Source: Streptomyces sp. SID12501
GTDB lineage: Bacteria > Actinomycetota > Actinomycetes > Streptomycetales > Streptomycetaceae
DNA: 64,000 nt
Direction: 5' to 3'
Assembly: GCF_010550245.1 (NCBI RefSeq)
Contig: NZ_JAAGLU010000004.1
Location: 62,001 to 126,000, forward strand
Part shown: piece by piece, positions 33,153 through 42,009 of the stretch
Layout of the letters: every line of letters starts with the position of its first letter
Position numbering within the stretch: position 1 is the first letter of the stretch
Notes under the pieces: generated by a model
Database searches by the model: none
Told to the model about the DNA's origin: nothing
Seen by the model: the letters and a program-made list of their open reading frames with translations, nothing else
Translations under genes and position numbers: made by a program

Positions 33153-33398
33153 TCAGGCGCCTGCCGGGACCTGTTCCCAGCCGAGGCGGTTGGCACAGTC
33201 GATGAACAGGCGCCAGATGCCGGCCATGGCGGGGATGATGTGCCGGGTGGCGTCCTGGTAGGGGACCTGGGTCATGCGGCCGTCGGCGAGCGGGAAGTGG
33301 AAGTCTGCGGCCGTCGGTCCGAGTACGACCTTCGCGCCTTGTTCGGCGGGGTACTGGTACAGCGGTGGGAACCCGCACTCGTAGCAGTTCAGGACCAC
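33153..33398 (-). CDS. Small hypothetical protein
   Basis: The 81-residue frame begins at GTG 33398 (MVLNCYECGFPPLYQYPAEQ) and ends VPAGA. It is not a known family. It follows the RsbW-like gene in the same frame with 84 bases between, and there is no clear ribosome binding site, so it may be translated by coupling or be a truncated gene. The same frame runs on past its stop into the remnant at 32958-33115, so an interrupted longer gene is possible. Confidence 0.5.
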   Translation of the reverse strand: MVLNCYECGFPPLYQYPAEQGAKVVLGPTAADFHFPLADGRMTQVPYQDATRHIIPAMAGIWRLFIDCANRLGWEQVPAGA

Positions 33399-33482
33399 CA
33401 GCGTCGTGCCGGCGAACTGTGTGCGGCGGTGCCAGGCGGCTGTCCGCGTCGACCGGAGTGCTGTGCCGCAGGGCTGTCCGGC

Positions 33483-33902
33483 TCAGCGGCGGGCGGTGTC
33501 GCTGCTGGGCGGGTCGGACAGGGCGATGCGCGCCGTGATGCGTTTGCCGACCGGTTCCCGCTCGGTGAAGAGGTCCTCGGTGACGGCCTTGACGATCTCC
33601 AGTCCGTGCTGGCCGATCCTGCCGGGATCGGCGTCCCGGGCCGCGGGCGCGGTGGGCTCGCTGTCCCACACGACGACGTCCACGGCATGGGCGTTGATGC
33701 GCAGTTCCATCAGGACGGGGCCGGGGGCGTACTTGAGGGCGTTGGTGACCAGCTCGCTGACCACCAGCTGGGTGAGGTCCCTCGCGCGCCCGGACACCGG
33801 CAGGTCATGATCGGTGCGGGCCTGGTCGAGGAAGGCCATGGCATGGTGGCGGGCATCGGAGATGCAACCGCTCTCTCCGTCCAGGGCGTAACCGGCACGC
33901 AT
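33483..33902 (-). CDS. RsbW-like ATP-binding protein
   Basis: The ~139-residue HATPase domain contains VVSELVTNALKYA (N box), VWDSEPT (G1 region) and GQHGLEIVKAV (G2 region). Such single-domain proteins bind anti-sigma antagonists or sigma factors. ATG 33902 (MRAGYALDGES) fits the family N-terminus; a GTG at 33956 would extend it. It is divergent from the STAS protein at 34127, 224 bases away, and the two could form a switch pair. Confidence 0.85.
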   Translation of the reverse strand: MRAGYALDGESGCISDARHHAMAFLDQARTDHDLPVSGRARDLTQLVVSELVTNALKYAPGPVLMELRINAHAVDVVVWDSEPTAPAARDADPGRIGQHGLEIVKAVTEDLFTEREPVGKRITARIALSDPPSSDTARR

Positions 33903-34126
33903 CAGGTGCTCGTTCCTCGGCCCGGTACAACCGTCAACGTCGGCATGGGATCCCACGTGTCGCCCTCACTCCCCCCTTCACTCACGCAACTACCCGCGAC
34001 AGCTTCATGCATGCCACGGGGAGTTTCGTCCGGCACCGCCAACCAGTGTGCATCTCACCACGGCTCTGGGGCAGAATCATCCACGTACGCCCTGCCCGGG
34101 CAAGCCTTAGTGCAGTTGAGGAGACG

Positions 34127-34495
34127 GTGGCTGACAACCAGAAGGCCCACCAGCCCGACCGGCTCTCCGTAGAGTGCGAAGTGGTCGACGGCGTCCGTGT
34201 CGTAACCGTGCGGGGCGAGATCGACCACGACGTCAAGGACATCCTCGGCGAGGCTCTGCTGTTCGCGGACGGCTCCTTGGCGCCGCAGCGGATCGTGGTG
34301 GACGTCAGCGGTGTGACCTTCATGGACTCCAGCGGCATCAACGTCTTCGTCGCGGCCTACCAGCAGGTGAGCGATGTGCAGGGATGGCTGCGCATCGCCG
34401 GCGCCCAGGAATCCGTCCTGCGTGTGCTGACGCTGGTCGGCGTCGATGCCTTCATCCCGTGCCACCCCACCGTCGAGCATGCCCTGAACGCCTGA
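34127..34495 (+). CDS. STAS anti-sigma factor antagonist
   Basis: The 122-residue product has the STAS fold, with VRVVTVRGEIDHD near the N-terminus and VDVSGVTFMDSSGINVF holding the phosphorylatable Ser in DSSG. In its unphosphorylated form such a protein sequesters an RsbW-like anti-sigma factor. GTG 34127 was chosen because GAGGAGA lies at 34118-34124. The neighbour at 33483-33902 is a natural kinase partner, and the SpoIIE phosphatases in this window could reset it. Confidence 0.9.
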   Translation: MADNQKAHQPDRLSVECEVVDGVRVVTVRGEIDHDVKDILGEALLFADGSLAPQRIVVDVSGVTFMDSSGINVFVAAYQQVSDVQGWLRIAGAQESVLRVLTLVGVDAFIPCHPTVEHALNA

Positions 34496-35140
34496 CCGCT
34501 TCACTCGAGGCCGTCCGGGACCTCCGTCCCGATGCGAGCCCCGCAGCACGGCAGCGTCCAGCGCCCGGTGGGCCTCACCGAGGGATCCCGCGCCTGCCGG
34601 ACACTCTCCGAACCGCCCCAGGGCCGGTGAAAACCGTGGGGTCCGGGTGACCGGATGCCGTCTCGCCCGGACCCGTGGGGCTCCGTCATCGTCGTGGGGC
34701 ACGGCCCGCCCACCCGATGACCGATCACCATCGGAGACTCCGCACGCCGCAGGTGCACTTCACCGCCGAAGCCCTCGTACGCGTCCCCGTCGACGCGAGC
34801 GCCCTCGCGTACGGGGAGTGGCGACGGCTCGTCCGGCCGGGGCGGGGCCCGGCCGACGTGCTGCTCGCCGGGCTGATGCCGTCACGGTGACGGTGTGGTC
34901 TTCTTCCACTCCTGCAACAGGTACTGCCTCTCTCCAGCTGGGACGGCTCTGGCTACTACGACGACGCCCAGAGCGGCAACGTACTGAAGTCGTTCACCTC
35001 GGACTCCATCAACCACAGCTACGACTGGACTCCCGTCCGGGAAGGACAAGGCGGCACCACCGGCTCGTCACACGGTGGTGCCGTCGTCCGTACTGTCGCG
35101 GTACCGGCGCCGGACGGACCGGATCCGCATCGGCCGGGTC
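34496..35140 (+). other. Gap with small coding remnants
   Basis: Two weak remnants occur on the plus strand. One is a 57-codon frame at 34717-34890 (VHFTAEALVRVPVDASALAY). The other is a startless stretch near 34895-35045, where GVVFFHSCNRYC in one frame leads to SSWDGSGYYDDAQSGN and SDSINHSYDWTPV in the next, like a frameshifted small secreted protein. Neither is identified. Nothing else is evident. Confidence 0.4.
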
Positions 35141-36111
35141 CTACCGGTGGCCACGCAGGCGTGCGCGCAGGAGATTGGGGTCGGTGGCCGTGGTGTAGGC
35201 GGCGCTGAGTACGTACACGTCGTGACCGCGCAGCGCGACGGAGGTCGGGTTCTGAAGTCCGTCGCCGGCGTCCAGAACGGTCGTGGCCGTGCCGTCGGGC
35301 CGGATGCGTACGACTGTGTTGGGGGCATTCAGGGTGGCGAGGATCTCTCTCCCCTGCCGGTGAAGGCGAAGTCGTCGATACCGGCCATGCCCGATGCCTT
35401 GATCCGCGGTGCTCCCGCGCGGTTTCCCGCACGGATCGGAATGCGCAGGACGGTGCCCCGGTCCAGGTTGGTCACCCACAGCGCGCCGCCGTGCACTTTC
35501 GCGCCGTTGGCTCCGAGGAAGCCGGTCGAGGCGAGTTCGGGGGCGGTGGACCATGCGCGGGGTGTGCCGCCGGTGACGGGGACGTTCCATACGGTACCGA
35601 GCACCGAGTCGGTGATGTAGAGCTGTTCGCCGCGCTCGTCCAGTGCGAGCCCGTTGGGCAGGCCGGCAGCGGGCAGTGCGGCGATGCGCTGCGGCGCCTG
35701 TCCGGAACGCAGCCTCCACAACCCCGTCAGGTCGGCCGTGCCGGTCGCGTACAGCACGTACACGGTGCCGTCCGAGGTGTGGACGATGCCGGTGGCCAGG
35801 GGGAAGCCGAGGACCGGTGTGTTTATGCCGCCGTCGGCGGGTGCGGGCAGCGTCGCCAGGACGCGGGTGGTGCCTCGGGGGGTGACCTGAGCCACTTGTC
35901 GGCCGGCGGCGAAGGTGACGGCGGCCGTGCCGTCGGGCAGCAGGGTGATGTTCTCCGGCATCTGGCCGGCGGACAGGTCGAAGTGGGTGGCGACCCGTAC
36001 ATCCGTCAGTGGTCCTCCGGTGGAGGTCGCGTTGGCGGGCACAGCCGCTGTGAGGGTGGCCGCGGCCACCACAACTGCCGACATGATCAGTTCAATGCTT
36101 CGCTTGGACAT
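35141..36111 (-). pseudogene. Secreted SMP-30/gluconolactonase-like beta-propeller, frameshifted
   Basis: From ATG 36111 (GAAGGA just upstream) the protein has a signal peptide (residues ~1-29, SAVVVAAATLTAAVPANA). Propeller repeats include MPENITLLPDGTAAVTF and GLPNGLALDERGEQLYITD. At about 35343-35352 the frame breaks in a run of AG dinucleotides (GGGGAGAGAGATCC). Removing one AG restores EILATLNAPNTVVRIRPDG through to a stop at 35141. Total length is two bases over a multiple of three, as expected for one dinucleotide insertion. The MmyB-type regulator just upstream on the same strand may control it. Confidence 0.8.
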
Positions 36112-36239
36112 GGTTCCTTCGCTGATTTCGGGCATGCGGCAGCCGCGGTGCGGTGCCGTGGGCGAGAGGCGCTTCGGGGATGGCCGTGATCGTGCTGCCG
36201 ACCGGCGGGAGCCGGAGCGTCAGGTGAGAAGGGCTCAGG

Positions 36240-37139
36240 TCATGAGGTGCGGGTTACGGCGCCGGGGCGCGGCTGGATCGGTTCCTGCGGTGCGGTGGTG
36301 TGGGCGAGCAGGGTCAGGGCTGACGCGGACGGGGAGCCAGGTGCGGCGGTAACCACCACCAGGGACGGTCCCGATCCGTGTGGGCTCTGCAGCGTCTGCT
36401 GGGTGACAGCCAGTGTCCCGACCAGCGGGTGGCGCATTTCGTAGTCGGCGACATCGCAGGCCAGGATCCGGTGATCGGCCCACATCGCGGCGAACTACCG
36501 GCTGCGCATGGTCAGTTCACCGATCAGTCCGGCCAGCAGTGGATCGTCCGGGAAGCGCCCGGCCGTCAGGCGCAGATTGCCCACCACGGCCCGGGCCTTG
36601 GCGGGCCAGTCGGTGTACAGGTCACGGGTGTGCGCGTCGAGGAACACCAGCCTGGCCATGTTCGGCCGTCGGCCGGGGTCGTCGGGACCGTCCGGATCGA
36701 GATGACCCGCGAACAGTCCGTGCCCCGGCCGGTTCCAGGCCAGAACATCGCCGCGACTGCCGACGACGACAGCGGGTGTGCCTTCAACGGCCGCCAGCAA
36801 GGCGCTCGTTGCCGGGGTGACGCGTTCGACAGGCGGCCGGCCGCCAGCCCTGGACCTTCTTGGCGTAAGGGCCAGAGTGTGCAGATGGGCACGCTCGGAC
36901 TCGTCCAGTCGCAGGGCGCTCGCCACGGCGTCGAGCACCTCGCGCGAGGCGTTGCGTGACTGGCCCTGCTCCAGGCGGGTGTAGTAGGGCGCGCTGATGC
37001 CGGCGAGCATCGCGAGCTCCTCCCGCCGCAGCCCGGGTACCCGGCGCCGTTCGCCGTAAGTCTCCAACCCGACGTCTTCGGGCCGCAGTTGGCTACGGCG
37101 TGCCTGGAGGAAGTCGGCGAGGTGCCCCTGCTTGTTCAT
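36240..37139 (-). pseudogene. MmyB-type XRE regulator interrupted by an amber codon
   Basis: ATG 37139 begins MNKQGHLADFLQARRSQL, followed by an HTH (LRREELAMLAGISAPYYTRLEQ) and the MmyB-like ligand-binding domain. A TAG at 36495-36497 follows MRSR, where relatives carry Glu or Gln. The same frame then continues FAAMWADHRILACDVADYEM and HPLVGTLAVTQQTL to a stop at 36240, completing the domain. Intact length would be 299 residues. The product as read lacks ~85 C-terminal residues of the ligand-binding domain and is probably defective. Confidence 0.85.
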
Positions 37140-37265
37140 GGAACCGAGTATGCGTACCGCCGACCGCCCGCGCCTCACCCCGCTGGGGTAGGGATCGGCG
37201 GCGGCGAAGAACACGGTAGGCGGGGGTGTGCCATGGCGAAGAGTGCCGGCCTGCCCAGGCCCACC

Positions 37266-37545
37266 TCAGGGGTTCCGGAAAACCGAGGTGAACACCCGGT
37301 CGAAGCGCCGCACGGCCAGGTCCTCGCGTCGGATCACTTCGTCGCTCGCGCCGAACAAGAAGACCGTGGCGGTGGCCGCGACAGACAGCCGTAGACGCAC
37401 TGCGGTGGCGGGCCGCGTTCGAGACGGAGTTCGAGCAGGTCGAGGAGGTTCGCGCGGCGGGACGTCGCGGCCGGCGCGCGGGACCTGTCGGCGGGGAAGA
37501 ACTGCCGGACGATCGCCGAGCACGTCGGCCACCGCTCCCCCGCAC
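37266..37545 (-). pseudogene. C-terminal remnant of a TetR-family regulator
   Basis: Minus-strand frames give SAIVRQFFPADRSRAPAA, then RANLLDLLELRLE, then after a frame change PATAVRLRLSVAATATVFLF and EVIRREDLAVRRFDRVF to a stop at 37266. This is the usual C-terminal half of a TetR repressor with one frameshift. The helix-turn-helix half is absent. It lies just downstream of the dihydrofolate-reductase-like gene, which such regulators often accompany. Confidence 0.6.
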
Positions 37546-37601
37546 CGGTTGCCGTACCTGCTCGGCCGGGCGGTGTGGGGCGCGGACTGCGCGGGGCGGC
37601 T

Positions 37602-38246
37602 TCAGTCTTCGCGCCCGACACCGCGATCGGGTGCGCTCATGTCCCCCGTCCCGGGCGTGCCGTCGGCGAGCCCGTAGCGCAGGTACACGGTGCCCTTCGG
37701 ACCGGCTGCCGGCGGTTCGAGGAGTGTGACGTTCGAGGGCACCGCGCCGCCGTCGAACACCTTCTTCCCGACGCCGAGCACGACCGGATGCACCCAGAGG
37801 TCGAGACGGTCGAAGAGCTTCTCGCGCAGGAGGGTCTGCACCAGGTTCAGGCTCCCGACGACCTTCACGTGCTCGTGCCGGTCGCGGATCTCGCGCACCG
37901 CGCCCGCCAGATCCGGACCGAGCTGTATGGACCCGGCCCACGAGAGGTCGGGCCTGCCCCGAGAGGCCACATATTTCGGGACGCTGTTGAAGAGCGTGGC
38001 GATCTTGTTGTCCTCGCCGGCCTCCTGGTGCGGCCAGTAGGCGGCGAAGATGTCGTACGTCCGCCGCCCGAGCAGAAGAGCGTCCGTGCCCTCGTACGCG
38101 GCAGCGACCTGCGCCCCGGTGGCCTCGTCCAGCAAGGGCGCCTGCCAGCCGCCGAACGGGAACCCCACCGGGTCCTCTTCGGGGCCGCCGGGCGCCTGCC
38201 CGACGAGGTCGAGGGTTGCGAACAGCTCGATGTGGATGAGGCCCAT
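37602..38246 (-). CDS. Dihydrofolate reductase / RibD C-terminal family protein
   Basis: The 214-residue protein starts MGLIHIELFATLDLVGQAPG, the typical beginning of the RibD_C group. ALLLGRRTYDIFAAYWP and KVVGSLNLVQTLLREKLFD are the NADPH-fold blocks. Such enzymes reduce small heterocycles, but the physiological substrate is not known. ATG 38246 is chosen because the frame upstream of it has no protein character. The TetR remnant lies 57 bases downstream. Confidence 0.88.
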   Translation of the reverse strand: MGLIHIELFATLDLVGQAPGGPEEDPVGFPFGGWQAPLLDEATGAQVAAAYEGTDALLLGRRTYDIFAAYWPHQEAGEDNKIATLFNSVPKYVASRGRPDLSWAGSIQLGPDLAGAVREIRDRHEHVKVVGSLNLVQTLLREKLFDRLDLWVHPVVLGVGKKVFDGGAVPSNVTLLEPPAAGPKGTVYLRYGLADGTPGTGDMSAPDRGVGRED

Positions 38247-38430
38247 GGCGTACTCCCGATGAGTTGGTTGTCCCGGTCGGTAGGTAGACCTGCGGAGGCC
38301 GGCGGACTCATCGCTTCGACGGCACCCGGTTTCGTGCTCGTCGACCGCCTCGCCCGGTGCGTCGGTCACCACCCTGTCCCGCGGTCGGCGTCCTCGCGAC
38401 TCCAGGGGCAGAATCGGCAGGCAGGCGCAC

Positions 38431-38622
38431 GCGCTTCGCCGTGCCCTGCCTCTCGCCCCGGCGCCGCCTCTCGCCGCCGGCCTCGCCGCCAAGGCGCACC
38501 GCATCCTGGGATGGCAGCCGCGCCCGGCACGCGAGACCGTTGCCGACTGCGCCCACAGCCTGGTGGCCCACGGCGCCGTACAACGAAGGATGCGGGGCCG
38601 CGGCGGCTCCTGGCCCGGCTGA
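38431..38622 (+). pseudogene. C-terminal remnant of an NAD-dependent epimerase (SDR)
   Basis: A plus-strand frame ends AAKAHRILGWQPRPARETVA then DCAHSLVAHGAVQ. This is the helix-LGW-x-P-R pattern that closes extended short-chain dehydrogenase/epimerase proteins. No start, Rossmann motif or active site is present to the left. It is convergent with the P450 gene and stops 19 bases from it. Confidence 0.55.
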
Positions 38623-38640
38623 CGTCTCCGCGTATCTCGG

Positions 38641-39843
38641 TCAGAAGCGCACCGGGAGACTCAACAGGCCGCGGGCTCGCATCGAGGGCCGCCGACGCAC
38701 TTCGTCCGGCGGAACGTCGAGGGCCAGGTCGGGGAAACGGTCGAGGAGGGCGGCGAGGGCGATTTCGGATTCCATCCGGGCCAGGGGCGCGCCGAGGCAG
38801 TAGTGGATGCCGTGGCCGAGGGCGAGGTGACCGGTCGCGTCGCGGCCGATGTCGAGCCGGTCGGGGTCGGTGAAACGGTGCGGGTCGCGGTGGGCGGCGG
38901 CCAGGGACAGCAGAACGGTCTCGCCGACCGGAATGGTGACCCCGCCGATGGTGACGTCCTCGGTGGGGAAGCGGCGGATGGCCAGGGGTACGGGGCCGTC
39001 ATAGCGGGCCAACTCCTCGACCGCGGCGCCCAGTCGACTGGGATCGGTGCGGAGGGCGGCCAGTTGATCGGGGTGGCTGAGCAGCGCCAGGGTGGCGTTG
39101 CCGATGAGGTGGACGGTGTTCTCGTAGCCGGCGAAGAGGACGAGGAAGGCCAGGGACATGAGTTCGTCCTCGGTCAGCCGGTCTTCGTCGTCGCGTACGG
39201 CGATCAGGGCGGAGAGCAGGTCGTCGGCGGGGGCGGTTCGCTTGCCGGCGAGGAGCCCGGTGAAGAAGCCGAGCATGGCCCGGACGGCTTCCTTCGTCTT
39301 TTCGGGCCGGGCCGGGTCCGGGGCCACCAGGGCGTCGGTCCAGGACCGGAAGTCCTGCCGGTCGTGCGGGGCCACGCCCAGCAGGTCGCAGATCACGGTG
39401 ATCGGCAGCGGCGCGGCGTACGAGGTGATCAGGTCGGCGCGGCCGTGCGGTGCGATGGCGTCGAGCAGTGACTCGGCGGTTTTCCTGATGGGTTCGCGCA
39501 GGAGGGCGACCCTGCGCGGGGTGAACGCCTTGGACACCAGGCGCCGGATGCGGGTGTGATCCGGCGGATCCATGTTCAGCAGGTTCGCGTCCAGCGCCGG
39601 TGGCAGCGCGAGCCCGTGATACCCGCCCGGCTTCGCGTTGCGCTTGTCGAGGGAGAGCCGTGGATCGGCGAGGGCCTGGCGTACGTCGTCGTAGCGGGTG
39701 ACCAGCCATGCCGGCAGCCCGTCCGTTCCGGCGATGCGGTGGACGGGCCCGGCCTCGCGAAGCCGCGCGTACACCGCGTACAGGTCCGCGACCAGATCTG
39801 CGGGGTCAACAAGGGGGGATTCACCGGGCGTTGAGGTCGACAT
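38641..39843 (-). CDS. Cytochrome P450
   Basis: The 400-residue bacterial class I P450 has the I-helix FAGYENT, where Asn replaces the usual Thr before the last Thr. The K-helix ExxR is in EELARY, and the heme loop is LGHGIHYCLGAPLARME with the thiolate Cys. ATG 39843 (MSTSTPGESPLVDP) is the family-like N-terminus although the frame extends to 40023. No ferredoxin or reductase gene is adjacent, so electron partners must be elsewhere. The substrate is unknown. Confidence 0.93.
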   Translation of the reverse strand: MSTSTPGESPLVDPADLVADLYAVYARLREAGPVHRIAGTDGLPAWLVTRYDDVRQALADPRLSLDKRNAKPGGYHGLALPPALDANLLNMDPPDHTRIRRLVSKAFTPRRVALLREPIRKTAESLLDAIAPHGRADLITSYAAPLPITVICDLLGVAPHDRQDFRSWTDALVAPDPARPEKTKEAVRAMLGFFTGLLAGKRTAPADDLLSALIAVRDDEDRLTEDELMSLAFLVLFAGYENTVHLIGNATLALLSHPDQLAALRTDPSRLGAAVEELARYDGPVPLAIRRFPTEDVTIGGVTIPVGETVLLSLAAAHRDPHRFTDPDRLDIGRDATGHLALGHGIHYCLGAPLARMESEIALAALLDRFPDLALDVPPDEVRRRPSMRARGLLSLPVRF

Positions 39844-40081
39844 GGCCTCCACCCTAGACAGACCGAGCCTTCCGCCATGGCAGAGCCCGAGGCCGAACAC
39901 CGCAGTCCCCGGTACACGGAACAAGTGCCCCGCCCGGAATGCCGAAGGCGCCGCGTCACCGGTGAACCAGTCACGGTCAGGGTCACCTCCGCTCGTGCGA
40001 GGTGACCCGTCGGCGGGGCCCACGGACCCCTTCTGCCGGGGGCTACGGCCCGCTCGGGCCGAAGTCCCGCCGTCCGGAGGG

Positions 40082-40897
40082 CTACTTGCGAGGGAGCGAG
40101 AGGTTGACGATCGGGAGTCGCTTGGTCGTGCCCGCCACGTAGAGGTCCGTCGGAGCCGTGCGCAGCACGAACCTGTCGTCGTAACCCCGCACGCGCAAGG
40201 ACATCACGAAGAAGCCGTCGTCCTCGGTGGTCGTCTTTACGCGGTACTGGTTCTCCCAGTCCGCCTGCAGGAAGACCTCGTTGCCCGCGATCTCGACGCC
40301 CCTGGGGACAGTGACCTTGCCCTGGACGGTGAGGATGGTGCCCTTCTTCACCTTCTTCTTGTTGACCGTGTAACTGAGTGAGCTGGTCTTGGCCTTGGTG
40401 GTCACGGCGGTCTGCGTGAAGTAGCCGTCCTGCGGAGTGTTGGGGTTGCCGTCCTCGTCGTAGTAGGCCGTGATGGCCACCTTGCGCTGGACGTTGAGCA
40501 GGCTGCTGCCGCCCACGTGGTCGATGGCGACGTCAGGGATGGTGAACTTCCCCTTGGCGTCGGTGACCGGCTTGCCCAGCTCGCGCGGCTCGTACTCGGT
40601 GGGGTCGATCGGGTCACCCCACGGATTCCAGGTGGTGAAGCGGACGACCTCCTGGATGGTGACGGGGATGTTGGGCGCCGGGGTGCCGTCGGCCTTGGTG
40701 AGGGTGCCGCTGACGTCGACGTGGCGGTTGTTGTAGTCGGTGCTGGTCGGGTTGGTGCTCACCTTCAGCACGTAGGCACGGACGGGAGCAGCGGCGGCGG
40801 GCTTCGCCGAGGCGGCGGCGGGTACGGACAGGGCACCTGCGGCGAGCAGGAGCACGGTGGTGGTGGCGAGACGCTTCGACAGGGACTTCTTGGGCAC
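40082..40897 (-). CDS. Secreted protein with carboxypeptidase-regulatory-like beta domain
   Basis: GTG 40897 with GGAG nine bases upstream begins a 271-residue protein with a clear signal peptide (LATTTVLLLAAGALSVPAAA, cleavage near residue 31). The mature part has two beta-rich domains. The first (DVSGTLTKADGTPAPNIPVT and DAKGKFTIPDV) resembles carboxypeptidase-regulatory/Ig-like folds. The second begins near TVQGKVTVPRGVEIAGNEVF. No catalytic residues are evident. It is likely an extracellular structural or binding protein, a type common in Streptomyces. Confidence 0.8.
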   Translation of the reverse strand: MPKKSLSKRLATTTVLLLAAGALSVPAAASAKPAAAAPVRAYVLKVSTNPTSTDYNNRHVDVSGTLTKADGTPAPNIPVTIQEVVRFTTWNPWGDPIDPTEYEPRELGKPVTDAKGKFTIPDVAIDHVGGSSLLNVQRKVAITAYYDEDGNPNTPQDGYFTQTAVTTKAKTSSLSYTVNKKKVKKGTILTVQGKVTVPRGVEIAGNEVFLQADWENQYRVKTTTEDDGFFVMSLRVRGYDDRFVLRTAPTDLYVAGTTKRLPIVNLSLPRK

Positions 40898-41298
40898 GGT
40901 CAACTCCAAGTTCGTTCGGGACCAGCGGAGTTGCGCCGAGCGGCACCGGTTCCGCCGCGACGCAGGTGTGCGACACACCGGGTTCGACCGGCGGGGCGGG
41001 ATGAGAGTTGTACCTGTGCGTCCGCTGTTACACGGCTGTAGCAAGAGGCCGATCCGTGCGGGTTGCGCGCGCTGCCGGTGAGCGGTGGTGAGCCCCGAGC
41101 CGATCGTGGCGCCGACGCCCATGGGGACGACGCCGGGGACCCGGTGGCCGCCTGGCTGGTCCTGACCACGGTCGCGCGATGACTCCGGCCAATGTGCCGT
41201 CGGCCGCAATCCCCTGCGCCGATCAGTCACGAACACCGGTTCGGATGGCGGTACTTGGACACATCGAGCGCCGTGGTCGGCCGGTAGCGTCAGGCTCC
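40898..41298 (+). other. Divergent intergenic region, no gene seen
   Basis: About 400 bases separate the secreted-protein gene (minus) from the hypothetical gene at 41299 (plus). Frames here are only extensions of those genes or shadows. No convincing promoter pair or hairpin was found. Confidence 0.45.
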
Positions 41299-41799
41299 AT
41301 GGATGACGTGAAGATCGTCGTTGAGCGTCGGTTCGCTCCGGCCCCGATCGACTACGAGCGCCTGGTGTCGCTGGTCGAGTCCACCGGCGAGCGCGTCGTG
41401 CTCACTGATGCCGACGTGCCGGTGAGCGTGCTGTTCCCGGCGGGGACGGTGGCCGAGCTGGAGCACTGGGCGCGCGCCGACTACCCCGTACCCGCACCGA
41501 TACCGCATGAAGAGGAAGAGGACGACGCGGACGACATGGCGGTGGACGTCGGCCGGCTCGGAGCCGAGTCATCGGCCCGCCCTCAGGAGTACGGAACGTA
41601 CACCCGGTACGTGCGCGCGGATGGCAGGCGTGCGAGTTTCACCCGGGGCGGGATGGTGGTGGCGGTGCAGCTGACCGCCGACGAGGCGGCGTGGCTCAAG
41701 GAGACGGCCATGTACGTGCGCCAGGGATACATGGATCCCAACCAGTCAGCGGCATTCGTGGAGTTCCTGGCCCGACAGCCTCCGGCCGGCGACCGGTGA
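41299..41799 (+). CDS. Hypothetical protein with antitoxin-like N-terminus
   Basis: The 166-residue protein starts MDDVKIVVERRF. Residues ~15-45 (VSLVESTGERVVLTDADVP then VSVLFPAGTVAELEHWA) recall the Phd/YefM antitoxin pattern of a beta hairpin plus helix. An acidic linker (~65-85) and a soluble C-terminal region follow. No toxin gene is next to it. The gene is well formed by codon use, but its role is unknown. Confidence 0.65.
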   Translation: MDDVKIVVERRFAPAPIDYERLVSLVESTGERVVLTDADVPVSVLFPAGTVAELEHWARADYPVPAPIPHEEEEDDADDMAVDVGRLGAESSARPQEYGTYTRYVRADGRRASFTRGGMVVAVQLTADEAAWLKETAMYVRQGYMDPNQSAAFVEFLARQPPAGDR

Positions 41800-41981
41800 A
41801 CCGTTCCGGGATCGGCCCAACAGCCTCGGAACGGATCAGGGCGCCGCGCGTGAGAGGGCGTCATGAGTGCCCTGCATACGGCGCGAGGTCTCCGGTGCGC
41901 CGGACCCCGACCGCAAGCAGGTGGGCTCGCTGTGGCGTGAAGACCGCACAACCCTCTCCCGTCGAGTCGCCCTCACCTCAA

Positions 41982-42009
41982 CAGGAGTCAGGAGTCAGGA
42001 GTCAGGAGT
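41982..42009. repeat. Four tandem copies of CAGGAGT
   Basis: The 7-base unit is repeated exactly four times (41982-42009). Its right end covers the last codons and stop of the SpoIIE phosphatase gene on the minus strand (stop at 42002-42004). A change in copy number is not a multiple of three, but new copies would fall after the stop in most cases. It is a plausible slippage site. Confidence 0.8.

Noticed and set aside
41982..42009. CRISPR-like array
   Set aside because: Four tandem 7-base units with no spacers; a simple repeat.
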